Assembly: GCF_028307215.1 (NCBI RefSeq)
Contig: NZ_JAQMHV010000014.1
Span: forward strand, 19,176 to 83,175
From: Falsirhodobacter sp. 20TX0035
GTDB lineage: Bacteria; Pseudomonadota; Alphaproteobacteria; Rhodobacterales; Rhodobacteraceae
Direction: 5' to 3'
Length of the DNA: 64,000 nucleotides
Below the pieces are notes generated by a model. The model saw only the letters and a list, made by a program, of their open reading frames with translations, did not search any database and was not told the origin of the DNA. The position numbers and the translations under genes are program-made. Below, in pieces: positions 39,110-47,909 of this stretch (position 1 is the stretch's first letter; each line of letters opens with the position of its first letter).

Positions 39110-40155
39110 TGAAAATCTGGGCTGCCACTCTCCTCGTGCTGGTCTGCGCGTCGGGTGCGGCGGCCCAGAATGCGGCGGCTCCTCAACCGCCCGCACCCGA
39201 AGCCGCGCCCACGGGCACGCCGCGCAACCTTCTTGTGTCACCCCCCAACTCCGGTGACATCGCCTGGGGCGAGGCGGACGTCCCCTCGGCCCGCTTTCCG
39301 GGGCCTTGGCAGACGGGGTCGTTCGAAACCTACCGCTTCCGGCGGTTTTCCGACGCCACCGCCTCCCTCGGGGCGGACCGGCAGATGACGGAATGGCGGA
39401 TCGACATCGCTTGTCTTCCCACAACGGGCGTCTGCACCTATGCGTCCCAAGGCACGCCGGATGGCGGCGGGATGGCGGCGGCCGAACGGCTGGGCGACTG
39501 GCTGGTGTCGCTGCCGCCCCCGCCGCCCGTGCCGGAACCCGAACCGCCCGCGCCCCCGGCCACGCCGCCGGCCGCGATCCCCAGCGTGCAGGCCACGGCC
39601 GAACCAGACGTCGCCCCCCAGCCCGACGCCCCCCAACCGGACGCACCCGACACGGTGGAGGATCCGCTGGACCTGCCCCCGGCGGTGTCCGGGCCATCGC
39701 TTTTGCCGGAAACCGAGGGCACGCCCGTTACGGCGGATGCGGCACCCGTGGCACCCCCACTTCCCCCGCGCACACCCAGCGCGCCCACGGCGGATGCGGC
39801 TCCGGCACCTCCTCAGCCCCTGCCGCCGCGCAGCTTAACTCCGTCCACGCCCCCCGCCCTCCCCACCACGCGCACGGCGGCGGTCCCCGCACCGACTTCC
39901 GCCGCGCCCGCGCCGCCGGCGGCCGCGCCCACGGTCATCGACGTCTGCGGCCGGCTGGAAGGTCTGGAGGGCGACACGCCGATGGAACGGCTCCAGCGCC
40001 TTCTGGCCGAAGAAGGTTTCGACCCCGGCGCCCCGGACGGACAGGCCGGCCCCCGCACCGTGGCCGCCGCACGCGCCGCACTGGACGCGCCCGTCGACGT
40101 TGCAGCCCTAGCCCAGGCGGTGGAACTGGTCGACCGCCTTCTGTGCATCGACTGA
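39109..40155 (+). CDS. Exported Pro-rich protein with a peptidoglycan-binding-like C-terminus
   Basis: The protein is 348 aa. Signal peptide MKIWAATLLVLVCASGAAAQ. A small N-terminal domain (~45-135, FETYRFRRFSDATASLGADR, two Cys) is followed by ~140 residues of Pro/Ala/Thr linker. The end, MERLQRLLAEEGFDPGAPDG then QAGPRTVAAARAAL, is like a PG_binding_1 module. It could tie the export machine to the cell wall. Starts inside the stop of the DUF3131 gene (TGATG). Confidence 0.7.
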   Translation: MKIWAATLLVLVCASGAAAQNAAAPQPPAPEAAPTGTPRNLLVSPPNSGDIAWGEADVPSARFPGPWQTGSFETYRFRRFSDATASLGADRQMTEWRIDIACLPTTGVCTYASQGTPDGGGMAAAERLGDWLVSLPPPPPVPEPEPPAPPATPPAAIPSVQATAEPDVAPQPDAPQPDAPDTVEDPLDLPPAVSGPSLLPETEGTPVTADAAPVAPPLPPRTPSAPTADAAPAPPQPLPPRSLTPSTPPALPTTRTAAVPAPTSAAPAPPAAAPTVIDVCGRLEGLEGDTPMERLQRLLAEEGFDPGAPDGQAGPRTVAAARAALDAPVDVAALAQAVELVDRLLCID

Positions 40156-40163
40156 GCGCGCCC

Positions 40164-41714
40164 ATGTCCCCGCGCGGCCTGCGCCTTTCCGCCTCGCTGG
40201 TCTGCCTTCTGGCCCATCCGGCGCTGGCGCAGGACGATCTTCCCGCGGCACCGGGGCCGCGCGTGCTCGACACCTCGTCGGACTTTGCCTCGGGGGCCAG
40301 CGAGGTGCTGATCGACACGCCCAGCGCCCTTGTCTGGTCCACCTACCAGTCGGGAGAAAAGGACGGCTGGTATTACCGCATCTTCCCTGACGGGAACGGG
40401 ATCCTCAGCCGCCATCCGAATTTCAGCCGGGGGGTGACGCCGATCCGCTGCGAACCGCCCACCGGCTGCCGGCCCGTCACCCCACCCCCCGCCGCCCCCG
40501 TCCCCGCGACCGAGGTTCTGGCCGAGATGGAGGGCTGGGTCCTCCGCAGCGGCCTTCCGCCTGCCGTGGCCGTGGCGCCTGCCGAGCTGGCGGCGCCCGG
40601 TGCGTCTGCCCGACCAATGCTGCCCGCGCCCGGGACCGCGCCGGAGGTGGGCGCGGTTCCGGGAACAAGCCTTGCCACTGTTACGGACTGGAGGCCATCC
40701 GCCCCCGCCGCCCCTTCCCAGACGCCCGCCGCTATGCCTTCCGTCCGGGCCGCTCCCCCCAGGCTTGCCGCCGTGGCACCCCCACCCGCCACTGCCCCGA
40801 CCGACACGCCATACATGTCAGCCACCCCTTCCCAGCCTGCCGCCGCAGCACCAGCGCCCGCCGTGCCCCGGATCGCTGTGCCGCCCGTAGCTGCACCCTC
40901 TGTCGCCGTGACCCCGGTTGCCGCACGGCCCGCGACGCTCCGCGCGCTGCGAACCGGCCCAATCGCGCCGACGCGCCCCAGCGTGGTCCGCCGGGCGGTG
41001 CCCGCCGCGACATCGCCCCCCCAGACCGCCGCCGCAGCACCGGACCGCTTCACTTGCACGCTCAGCGGCAACATGGGGCTGACCTATCTGGACCCGCAGG
41101 GCGGAGACGTCCGCTTTGGCAAGCTGTCCGGCACCTTCGGATGCAGCTACCGCCACTCCTCCGGGCTGAACATCCGGCTGTCGATGACGGGCTATCCAGT
41201 CGCCAGCCAGCGGTCGGACTCGGATGCGAGCTTCTCCTACGCGCTGTCCTACCCGCTGCCCGGCGGCTACAACCTGCAATATGCCAGCTACTCGGCCCAG
41301 TTTCCGCGCCAGCCGCAAAGCGTGATCAATGCCTTCGGCGGGGGCGGGTTCCGGCTGTCGAAATCCCTGCCGCCACTGGACATGGGCAAGATCACCGGCT
41401 GGGATGCGCTGGGCAAGCTGAACTGCCAGGGCTTTGCCGCTCTGACACCCGGCGAAAGCCCCAATGGCGGGTTTTCCTGCGGGCTGACGGCCTTCGGCAA
41501 ATTCACCTTCCGAGCCACCGCCAACGTCTATTCGCCGGGCACACAGACCGAATACCAGCCCGACTATTCCTATTCCGCCAGCTACGTCGTGAACGACCGG
41601 GTGGCGATCGAGTATTCGAACTATGCCGGCAACCGCTTTCCGTGGAACAGTGGCGGCAACAGCCGTGGCCTTGCCAGCGGGGCGCTGCGGGTCACCTACC
41701 GCTTCAGCTTCTGA
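40164..41714 (+). CDS. Outer-membrane beta-barrel protein with Pro/Ala linker
   Basis: The protein is 516 aa. Signal peptide to ~22 (PALAQ). The N-terminal periplasmic domain (~30-110) has a WYYRIFPDGNGILSRHP segment. A Pro/Ala linker (~115-290) follows. The C-terminal ~220 residues are alternating amphipathic strands (RFGKLSGTFGCSYRHSSGLN, FSYALSYPLPGGYNLQYASY, YQPDYSYSASYVVNDRVAIE) ending in VTYRFSF, with the C-terminal Phe used by BamA. It is a plausible outer-membrane exit for the polymer, though unlike BcsC or AlgE in sequence. Confidence 0.7.
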   Translation: MSPRGLRLSASLVCLLAHPALAQDDLPAAPGPRVLDTSSDFASGASEVLIDTPSALVWSTYQSGEKDGWYYRIFPDGNGILSRHPNFSRGVTPIRCEPPTGCRPVTPPPAAPVPATEVLAEMEGWVLRSGLPPAVAVAPAELAAPGASARPMLPAPGTAPEVGAVPGTSLATVTDWRPSAPAAPSQTPAAMPSVRAAPPRLAAVAPPPATAPTDTPYMSATPSQPAAAAPAPAVPRIAVPPVAAPSVAVTPVAARPATLRALRTGPIAPTRPSVVRRAVPAATSPPQTAAAAPDRFTCTLSGNMGLTYLDPQGGDVRFGKLSGTFGCSYRHSSGLNIRLSMTGYPVASQRSDSDASFSYALSYPLPGGYNLQYASYSAQFPRQPQSVINAFGGGGFRLSKSLPPLDMGKITGWDALGKLNCQGFAALTPGESPNGGFSCGLTAFGKFTFRATANVYSPGTQTEYQPDYSYSASYVVNDRVAIEYSNYAGNRFPWNSGGNSRGLASGALRVTYRFSF

Positions 41715-41729
41715 GGGAAGAGTGTTTCG

Positions 41730-42626
41730 ATGAAGACCCTGCTCGCCACCCTGATCCTGTGCCTCTGGACGCTGCCGGGGCATGCGCAGACCGGACGCGT
41801 GCAGGAAAACGCCTCCATGCACAGCCGGATCCTGAACGGGAACGTGGGCTATGCCGTCTACCTGCCGCCCGGCTTCGGCGGGGCGGTGCGGCGCTATCCG
41901 GTGATCGTGCTGCTGCACGGCGCGGCGGACGGGCAGCCGGCCGACTGGTTCCGCTTCGTCGCGCTGGACCGCATGCTGGACCGCATGATCGAAGCCGGAG
42001 AGATCCCCCCCGTAATCGCCGTGGCCCCCGACGGACGGCGCCCCGACGGCGATCCACGCAACACCTACTTCCTGAACGACGCCGACGGCGCCTACCTTTG
42101 GGAGGAGATGTTCCTGCAGGAGTTTCTTCCTCATATCGACCGCTTCTATCCCACGATCGCCACGGCCGAAAGCCGGACGCTTCTGGGCATCTCCATGGGC
42201 GGGTTCGCGGCCACGGTCCACCACATGCGCCACCCGGACCTGTTCGGTGCCGCGGCGGTGCTGAGCGGGGCGTTCCGCACGGACGACGACACGGTGCAGA
42301 TGGCGCAGCCCGCCTTCGACCTGCGCTTTGGCGGCGCATTCGGCGCGGGGCTGGAAGGCCCCGAACGCCTGAACGAGGTGTATCGGGCCGCCGATCCGGC
42401 CCGGCTGGCGGAAACGGTGGTGGCCAAGGACGTGCACCTGTCCATGGATGTCGGCGCCGAGGATCCGTTCTTCAACGGCAACGCCGCCCTCCACCTTGCC
42501 CTGCGGAACAAGGCCATCCCCCACCGTTTCGTCGTGCGCGACGGCGGACATGACTGGTCCTACTGGGACAGCGGGCTGCCAGAGGCGCTGCGCTTCCTGT
42601 CCGCGCACATGCGCCGGCGCGACTAG
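41730..42626 (+). CDS. Secreted alpha/beta-hydrolase esterase (CE1/EsteraseD-like)
   Basis: The protein is 298 aa. Signal peptide MKTLLATLILCLWTLPGHAQ. YPVIVLLHGAADGQPADWFR has the oxyanion loop. Ser ~155 in TLLGISMGGFAATVHHMRHP is the nucleophile. VGAEDPFFNG gives an Asp and RDGGHDWSYWDSGLPEALRF the catalytic His. It is likely to remove acyl groups from the exported polymer, opposing the acyltransferase in the same operon. Last gene of the co-directional series. Confidence 0.85.
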   Translation: MKTLLATLILCLWTLPGHAQTGRVQENASMHSRILNGNVGYAVYLPPGFGGAVRRYPVIVLLHGAADGQPADWFRFVALDRMLDRMIEAGEIPPVIAVAPDGRRPDGDPRNTYFLNDADGAYLWEEMFLQEFLPHIDRFYPTIATAESRTLLGISMGGFAATVHHMRHPDLFGAAAVLSGAFRTDDDTVQMAQPAFDLRFGGAFGAGLEGPERLNEVYRAADPARLAETVVAKDVHLSMDVGAEDPFFNGNAALHLALRNKAIPHRFVVRDGGHDWSYWDSGLPEALRFLSAHMRRRD

Positions 42627-42690
42627 GCCGCGGTTTACACCCACGGTCCGATCCGCCAGAAGGTGCGGCGCAACCATCCGGAGCCTGCCC

Positions 42691-43662
42691 ATGTCCCATT
42701 CGCCCGCACGCGGATCGCGTCCCATGCACAAGGTGATCTTCGACACCGATCCCGGCGTGGACGACGCGCTGGCGCTTCTGTATCTGGCGCGCCACCCGGA
42801 CATCGACCTGCTGGGCGTGACCACCGTCTTCGGCAATGCGCCTTTGTCCATGACGTTCCGCAACGCCCGCGTCCTCGCGCGCGCCTTCGGCGCGACCGCC
42901 CCCGTCCATGCCGGCGCGGCCGAGGCGCTGGTTCCCGTGGCGGAGGACTTCCCTTGGCACATCCACGGCAACAACGGCCTTGGCAACCTTCCGGTGGGGG
43001 AACCGGCCGACCCCCCGACATCCACTGCCGTCGCCTTCCTGATCGACACCATCCGCGCCCATCCCGGTGAGGTGCGGATCCTCGCCGTAGGGCGGATGAC
43101 GAATCTTGCCCTCGCCTTGGCGGAGGCGCCGGAGATCGCTGGGCTGGTCCGGGACGTGGTGCTGATGGGCGGGGCCTTCGGCACGCATGGCAACATCACC
43201 CCGGCGGCCGAGGCGAACATCTTCGGCGATCCCTTGGCGGCCGATCACGTCTTCCGCGCCCAATGGCCGGTTACCGCGATCCCGCTGAATGTGACGCGTC
43301 GCACCGTCATGACCCGGCAGGCGCTGGCGGACCTGTGCCGGACGGGCGACGACGCAATGCGCATGGTGGGCGCCCTGTCGCAGGACTACATCGGCTTTTA
43401 CGAAAGCAACGGCGAGGCCGGAATGCTGGTCCATGACTGCACCGCCGGGGTCTTCCTGACCGATCCAGACCTGTTCGACCTGCAGGGCGGCAGCGTCCGC
43501 GTCTGCGACCACGGCCCCTTCCGCGGCCAAACGCTGCAACGCCCCGACGGGATCGGCTTCCCGCCCTCGGACTGGGACGGGCGGCGGTCGCAGCAGGTGG
43601 CGATGGATGGCGACGGGGCGGCGATCCTTGACCGGATCGCGAAGGTGTGCGGCAACGCCTAG
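42691..43662 (+). CDS. Inosine/uridine-preferring nucleoside hydrolase
   Basis: The protein is 323 aa. KVIFDTDPGVDDALALLYLA carries the calcium-binding DTDPGxDD signature. LGVTTVFGNAPLSMTFRNAR, GRMTNLALAL, VVLMGGAFGTHGNITPAAEA and EANIFGDPLAA complete the active-site set. It hydrolyses the N-glycosidic bond of nucleosides for salvage. The start at 42691 has GGAG upstream; the ATG at 42724 has none. It is 64 nt past the esterase gene and probably separate from it. Confidence 0.9.
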   Translation: MSHSPARGSRPMHKVIFDTDPGVDDALALLYLARHPDIDLLGVTTVFGNAPLSMTFRNARVLARAFGATAPVHAGAAEALVPVAEDFPWHIHGNNGLGNLPVGEPADPPTSTAVAFLIDTIRAHPGEVRILAVGRMTNLALALAEAPEIAGLVRDVVLMGGAFGTHGNITPAAEANIFGDPLAADHVFRAQWPVTAIPLNVTRRTVMTRQALADLCRTGDDAMRMVGALSQDYIGFYESNGEAGMLVHDCTAGVFLTDPDLFDLQGGSVRVCDHGPFRGQTLQRPDGIGFPPSDWDGRRSQQVAMDGDGAAILDRIAKVCGNA

Positions 43663-44468
43663 GCGGTCGCCGCGTCGAAACGGGCCAGATCGATGCCAAA
43701 GCGGGTGGCCAGTTGCGCCTCGCAGGTGGCGGCATCCATGTCGAGGCGGACGCCCCCATGCCTGAACTGGCCGCCCGTGCTGTCGTTCAGTCCGTTCTTG
43801 CCGCGCACATACATGTAGGGGTCGGTGAAGGCCAGGCCGTTCATGACCTGATGGATCTTATTGTGGGCGAAGTCCATCACGCAGGACCCGTCGCCGGGCC
43901 GGAACGCCACCGCCAGCCCCGCCGCCACCCGATCGGCCACCTGTGCCAGGATCTGGCGGCCTTCGGGCGGGGTCATCAGGGTGAAGCCGCGGTTGTAGTC
44001 CAGATACAGCCGGCCGTCGCGGTCCATCAGCCCCTGCGCCAGCGCAAGGTCGGCGCGCAGCCGTTCCACGAAGTCGAAGGCCACCGCGTCGTCATCGTCC
44101 AGCCGGAACTGCAGCACGGCCCTCGCCGCCGGATCCACCGCGGCCCGCAGGACCCGGCGGCAGGCGGGGCGGTGACGTTCCGGCGGGATCTGGTGCAGGA
44201 CGATCTGCGGAATGTCGCGCGTCGCCTCGCGCAAGCGCGCCAGCGCCCAATCGGGAAAATCAACGCCGGTCAGCAGGATCAGGGTGAAATTGGGGTCCGT
44301 CTGCCGGCGGAGGGAGGGAAGGCACACCTCCTCGAACCACACGAAACGCAGGGCCAGCCGCTCCGGATCGTAGAGCATGGCACGCCGCGCATCCAAATTC
44401 TCATGCTCCACCTGAAAGCCCCCTTCCACCAGAAGGGAGAAGCGGCACAAGCCGAGAACCTGATACAT
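43659..44468 (-). CDS. Putative rhamnosyltransferase-family glycosyltransferase
   Basis: The protein is 269 aa. MYQVLGLCRFSLLVEGGFQV, RLALRFVWFEEVCLPSLRRQ, NFTLILLTGVDFPDWALARL and RLDDDDAVAFDFVERLR (DDDD metal site) match the Rhodobacterales putative rhamnosyltransferase family (PF11316). Its real sugar is not known. Its stop codon is shared with the convergent nucleoside-hydrolase stop in a CCTAGG palindrome. The start at 44468 has GGGG upstream. Confidence 0.8.
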   Translation of the reverse strand: MYQVLGLCRFSLLVEGGFQVEHENLDARRAMLYDPERLALRFVWFEEVCLPSLRRQTDPNFTLILLTGVDFPDWALARLREATRDIPQIVLHQIPPERHRPACRRVLRAAVDPAARAVLQFRLDDDDAVAFDFVERLRADLALAQGLMDRDGRLYLDYNRGFTLMTPPEGRQILAQVADRVAAGLAVAFRPGDGSCVMDFAHNKIHQVMNGLAFTDPYMYVRGKNGLNDSTGGQFRHGGVRLDMDAATCEAQLATRFGIDLARFDAATA

Positions 44469-44688
44469 GCGCCGTCCCCTGAACTGTTCGTGACACATCC
44501 TATGCGCAAGGGAACCCGATACAAGCCCAACCTGTTGTGCCCTCGACAAACGACACACCGACCGCCACGGGCATCCTGCCTAAAAGTTTGCTGGACGTAG
44601 CACGCAATCTGGCGGAGAGTGTAATCGGTTGCAGTTCTTAACGAGTGTCACGTCGCGCCGGCCCCCGGGACCGGACGGGATGTTTTTC

Positions 44689-44718
44689 AGGTGGCGGTGG
44701 CGAAGGTCACCGCCACCT
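44689..44718 (-). terminator. Hairpin after the EamA gene
   Basis: AGGTGGCGGTG and CACCGCCACCT form a perfect 11-bp stem with an 8-nt loop directly after the EamA stop codon. The U-run for leftward transcription is missing; on the plus strand TTTAT follows. No gene is seen in the rest of 44469-44688. Confidence 0.6.
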
Positions 44719-45579
44719 TTATCCGTTCGCAGGCGTGCGGCGCAGGACGATCAGGCCCGACCCAACGATCAGCGCCGCACCCCCAAGCGTGTTGCGGTCC
44801 GGCACGTCGCCGAACAGAAGAAAGCCGAACAGCGCCCCCCACAGCAGCAGCGAATATTGCAGAGGGGCCACCACCGACGCCTCGGCCAGTTTGAGCGAAC
44901 GAGTCACCAGAAGATGCGCGGCCGTCGCCACCACGCCCAGCAGGAACAGCAGTCCCAGATCGCCCGCCGAAGCGACCGGCTGCCAGTCCAGCGGCGCCAG
45001 CACCAGCCCGGCCAGCCCCGCCGCCCCAATCTGGAACAGCACGAGGTCGCGGTCCGGCGTCTGCCGCAGCGACCGGCCCAGCACCATGATCACGGCAAAG
45101 GCCGCCGTGCCCATCAGCGCGAACACCGCCCCCGGCGTCGCGACGTGACCCGAGGGGGCGAGCAGGATCAGCACGCCCGCAAATCCGGCCGCCACCGCCG
45201 CCCATGTGGCCGCCCCCACCCGCTCCCTCAACAACAAAGGGGACAGGGCGAGGATATAGATCGGCGCTGCCATCCAGAAGGCCATCACCTCGGCCAGCGG
45301 CATGTGGGACACGGCAAGGTAGAACAGGAACACTTCGGCCGTGGCGCAGGCGGCCCGCAGCGCCTGCAGGCCCGGGCGCGGCATGGCGCGAAGGCGGGCC
45401 ATCGTCCCACCCCCGCGCAGCAGGAACGGCGCCATCATCACACCCGCGGCGAGCGAGCGCAGAAGAACCACCTGCGCCACGCCGTAATCGGCCACCAGCC
45501 ACTTGCCCAGCGCGTCGTTCATGGCGAAGGCGGCCATGCCCAGCAGCATCAGCACCGCCCCCGCCCGGTTGCCGGACAT
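44719..45579 (-). CDS. EamA/DMT-family transporter
   Basis: The protein is 286 aa with ten predicted membrane helices in two EamA repeats. The first opens GAVLMLLGMAAFAMNDALGK and the second begins near ALMGTAAFAVIMVLGRSL. AEVFLFYLAVSHMPLAEVMA is a conserved family segment. It probably exports a small metabolite or amino acid. It is 15 nt from the TRAP substrate-binding gene and could be the last gene of that transcript. Confidence 0.85.
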   Translation of the reverse strand: MSGNRAGAVLMLLGMAAFAMNDALGKWLVADYGVAQVVLLRSLAAGVMMAPFLLRGGGTMARLRAMPRPGLQALRAACATAEVFLFYLAVSHMPLAEVMAFWMAAPIYILALSPLLLRERVGAATWAAVAAGFAGVLILLAPSGHVATPGAVFALMGTAAFAVIMVLGRSLRQTPDRDLVLFQIGAAGLAGLVLAPLDWQPVASAGDLGLLFLLGVVATAAHLLVTRSLKLAEASVVAPLQYSLLLWGALFGFLLFGDVPDRNTLGGAALIVGSGLIVLRRTPANG

Positions 45580-45593
45580 CGCCGGTCCCGGCG

Positions 45594-46607
45594 TCAGTTC
45601 GCGGCGCGCAGCTCGGCCAGGATGCCCTGCACCTGGTCCACCACATCCGCGCCGATGTCGGCCTTGTGCTTGTCATAGACGACCTGCGACTTCGCCAGCA
45701 TCTCCTCCTGCGCCTCCGGCGTCAGAGTGTTGAACTTCAGCCCGGCGGCTTCCATCTTCGCCAGCGACTGCTTGTTCAGCTCTTGGATCGCCTCCCGCTC
45801 CACGTCCCGTCCGACGGCGGCGCAGTCGCGCAGGGCCTGCTGTTCCTCGGGCGCGTAAGTGTTGAAGATCGCCTTGGAGAAGAGGAACAGGAACGGCGTG
45901 TAGGCGTGCTTGGTCTCGGAGATGTATTCCTGCACCTCGTAGAATTTCGAGGTGTCGATGGTCACGTAGGGGTTCTCCTGCGCGTCGATGGCCTTCGTCT
46001 CCAGCGCCGAGAACACCTCGCCGAAGGACATCGGCGTCGCGTTGGCCCCGAAATTGGAGAAGGTGTCGAGGAAGATGTTGTTCTGCATCACCCGCACCTT
46101 CATGCCCTCGAAATCCTCCCATGTCTGGATCGGGCGCTGCGAGTTCGACATGTTGCGGAACCCGTTCTCCCAGTAGCCGAGGTTCACGAGCCCGATCGCG
46201 TCCAGCTTCTCGGTGATCGTCTCTCCGAACGGGCCGTCCATGACGGTGTAGGCCTCCTCGGGGCTGCGGAACAGGAAGGGCAGATCAAAGACGCCCAGCG
46301 CCGGCAGCATCCCCACGAGGGGCGAGGAAGAGGTGACCACCGCCTCCTGCAGGCCCGAACGCACGGCCTGGGTGGCCTGAAGGTCACCCCCCAGCGCGCC
46401 GCCCCAGAAGCCCTGCATCTTCATCTTGCCGCCCGTCTTTTCGTCCAGGCAGGCCTGCATCGCCTTGATGCCGTTGTTGACGGGATGATCCTCGTTGATG
46501 CCGTTGGAGACACGGAAGCTGCGCTCCTTGAACTCGGCCAAAGCGGGGCCGGTCGCGGTCATCAGGGTGGTGACGCACAGGATGGCCTTCAGCGCGGTAT
46601 GTTTCAT
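45594..46607 (-). CDS. dctP: TRAP transporter periplasmic substrate-binding protein
   Basis: The protein is 337 aa. Signal peptide (LKAILCVTTLMTATGPALA). DctP features: FDLPFLFRSPEEAYTVMDGP, GYWENGFRNMSNSQRPIQTW, MKVRVMQNNIFLDTFSNFGA (with the carboxylate-binding Arg) and MSFGEVFSALETKAIDAQEN. It captures an organic or sugar acid for the DctQM permease. Context (FAH dehydratase, IlvD/Edd dehydratase, GntR) suggests an aldonate-type substrate. Confidence 0.92.
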   Translation of the reverse strand: MKHTALKAILCVTTLMTATGPALAEFKERSFRVSNGINEDHPVNNGIKAMQACLDEKTGGKMKMQGFWGGALGGDLQATQAVRSGLQEAVVTSSSPLVGMLPALGVFDLPFLFRSPEEAYTVMDGPFGETITEKLDAIGLVNLGYWENGFRNMSNSQRPIQTWEDFEGMKVRVMQNNIFLDTFSNFGANATPMSFGEVFSALETKAIDAQENPYVTIDTSKFYEVQEYISETKHAYTPFLFLFSKAIFNTYAPEEQQALRDCAAVGRDVEREAIQELNKQSLAKMEAAGLKFNTLTPEAQEEMLAKSQVVYDKHKADIGADVVDQVQGILAELRAAN

Positions 46608-46631
46608 TGGTTTTCCTCCCTTTTGTTGTTG

Positions 46632-47909
46632 TCAGTAGAACCAGTTGGCCGGCACGATGACGATGTCGGGGAACAGGACCAGCAGCAGCAGCACGACCAC
46701 CTGCGCGATCAGGAACGGCCAGACGCCTGTGATCACCTTGCCCAGGGGCACGCGGCCCACGCTGCTGACCACGTTCAGCACCACGCCCACCGGCGGGGTC
46801 AGCAGGCCGATGCAGCAGTTCATGATGAACATCACCCCGAAATAGATCGGATCGATCCCGGCCTTGGCGATGATGGGCATCAGGACCGGGGTCAGGATCA
46901 GGATGGTGGGCGTCAGGTCCAGCGCGGTGCCCACGATAAGCACCAAAACCATGATCACCAGCATCAGCAGCTTCGGGTTGTCGATCAGCGGCTCGATGTA
47001 TCCCGCGATGCCGGCGGGGATGTTGGCGGCCGTGATCAGCCAGGCCGACACCAGCGCGGCGCAGACCAGGAACATGATCGCCGCCGTGGTCCGCCCCGCC
47101 GCGATCAGCACGTGCGGCAGATCCCGGGGCTTCAGCTCGCGGTAGACGACCATGCCCACGAACAGCGCGTAGAAGGCGGCGATGACCGCGGCCTCGGTCG
47201 GGGTGACGACACCCAGCTTGATGCCGCCCAGGATGATCACCGGCATGCCCAACGCCCAAAGCGCCTTGGCCGAGGTGCGCCCGCACTCCCCCCAGCTGGC
47301 GCGCGGCAGGGTCGTGACCTTGTCGTTGCGCGCCACGATCATCCAAGTGACGACCAGCACCAGCCCCATCAGCACGCCCGGCACGATCCCCGCCATGAAC
47401 AGCTTGGAGATGGACAGGTTCGCCGCCACCCCGAAGATGATGAAGGCCATGGAGGGCGGGATGACCGGCGCGATGATCCCGCCCGCCGCGATCAAGCCCG
47501 CCGACCGCGGCACGTTGTAGCCCGCCCGCGCCATCATCGGGATCAGAATCGCGGCCAGCGCCGCCGTGTCCGCCGCGGCCGAGCCCGAGATCGAGGCCAT
47601 GATGACCGCCGCGATGATCGCGACCAGCCCCAGCCCGCCCCGGATGTGGCCCACGCAGGTTATGGCGAAGTCGATGATGCGCTTGGACAACCCGCCCGCG
47701 TTCATCAGCTCTCCGGCCAGGATGAAGAAGGGGATGGCCAGCAGCGTGAAGGTGTCGGCCCCGATCAGCATGTTCTGCGCGATGATCTGGGTGTTGAACA
47801 TGCCCATGTACGACATCAGGACGACGCCGCAGAAGATCAGCGCGAAGGCGACCGGCACGCCGATGGCCATGGACCCCAGAAGCGAGACGATGAAGACGAG
47901 AAGCGTCAT
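46632..47909 (-). CDS. dctM: TRAP transporter large permease subunit
   Basis: The protein is 425 aa with 12-13 membrane helices. FILAGELMNAGGLSKRIIDF, SISGSAAADTAALAAILIPM, GGIIAPVIPPSMAFIIFG and NCCIGLLTPPVGVVLNVVSS are hallmark DctM segments. It forms the sodium-driven elevator. Starts at 47909 by ATGA overlap with dctQ; longer forms would read through dctQ out of frame. Confidence 0.95.
   Translation of the reverse strand: MTLLVFIVSLLGSMAIGVPVAFALIFCGVVLMSYMGMFNTQIIAQNMLIGADTFTLLAIPFFILAGELMNAGGLSKRIIDFAITCVGHIRGGLGLVAIIAAVIMASISGSAAADTAALAAILIPMMARAGYNVPRSAGLIAAGGIIAPVIPPSMAFIIFGVAANLSISKLFMAGIVPGVLMGLVLVVTWMIVARNDKVTTLPRASWGECGRTSAKALWALGMPVIILGGIKLGVVTPTEAAVIAAFYALFVGMVVYRELKPRDLPHVLIAAGRTTAAIMFLVCAALVSAWLITAANIPAGIAGYIEPLIDNPKLLMLVIMVLVLIVGTALDLTPTILILTPVLMPIIAKAGIDPIYFGVMFIMNCCIGLLTPPVGVVLNVVSSVGRVPLGKVITGVWPFLIAQVVVLLLLVLFPDIVIVPANWFY

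Noticed and set aside
42635..43759. Arg-rich minus-strand frames near the nucleoside hydrolase
   Set aside because: They are opposite an intact enzyme with all active-site motifs and have shadow composition.
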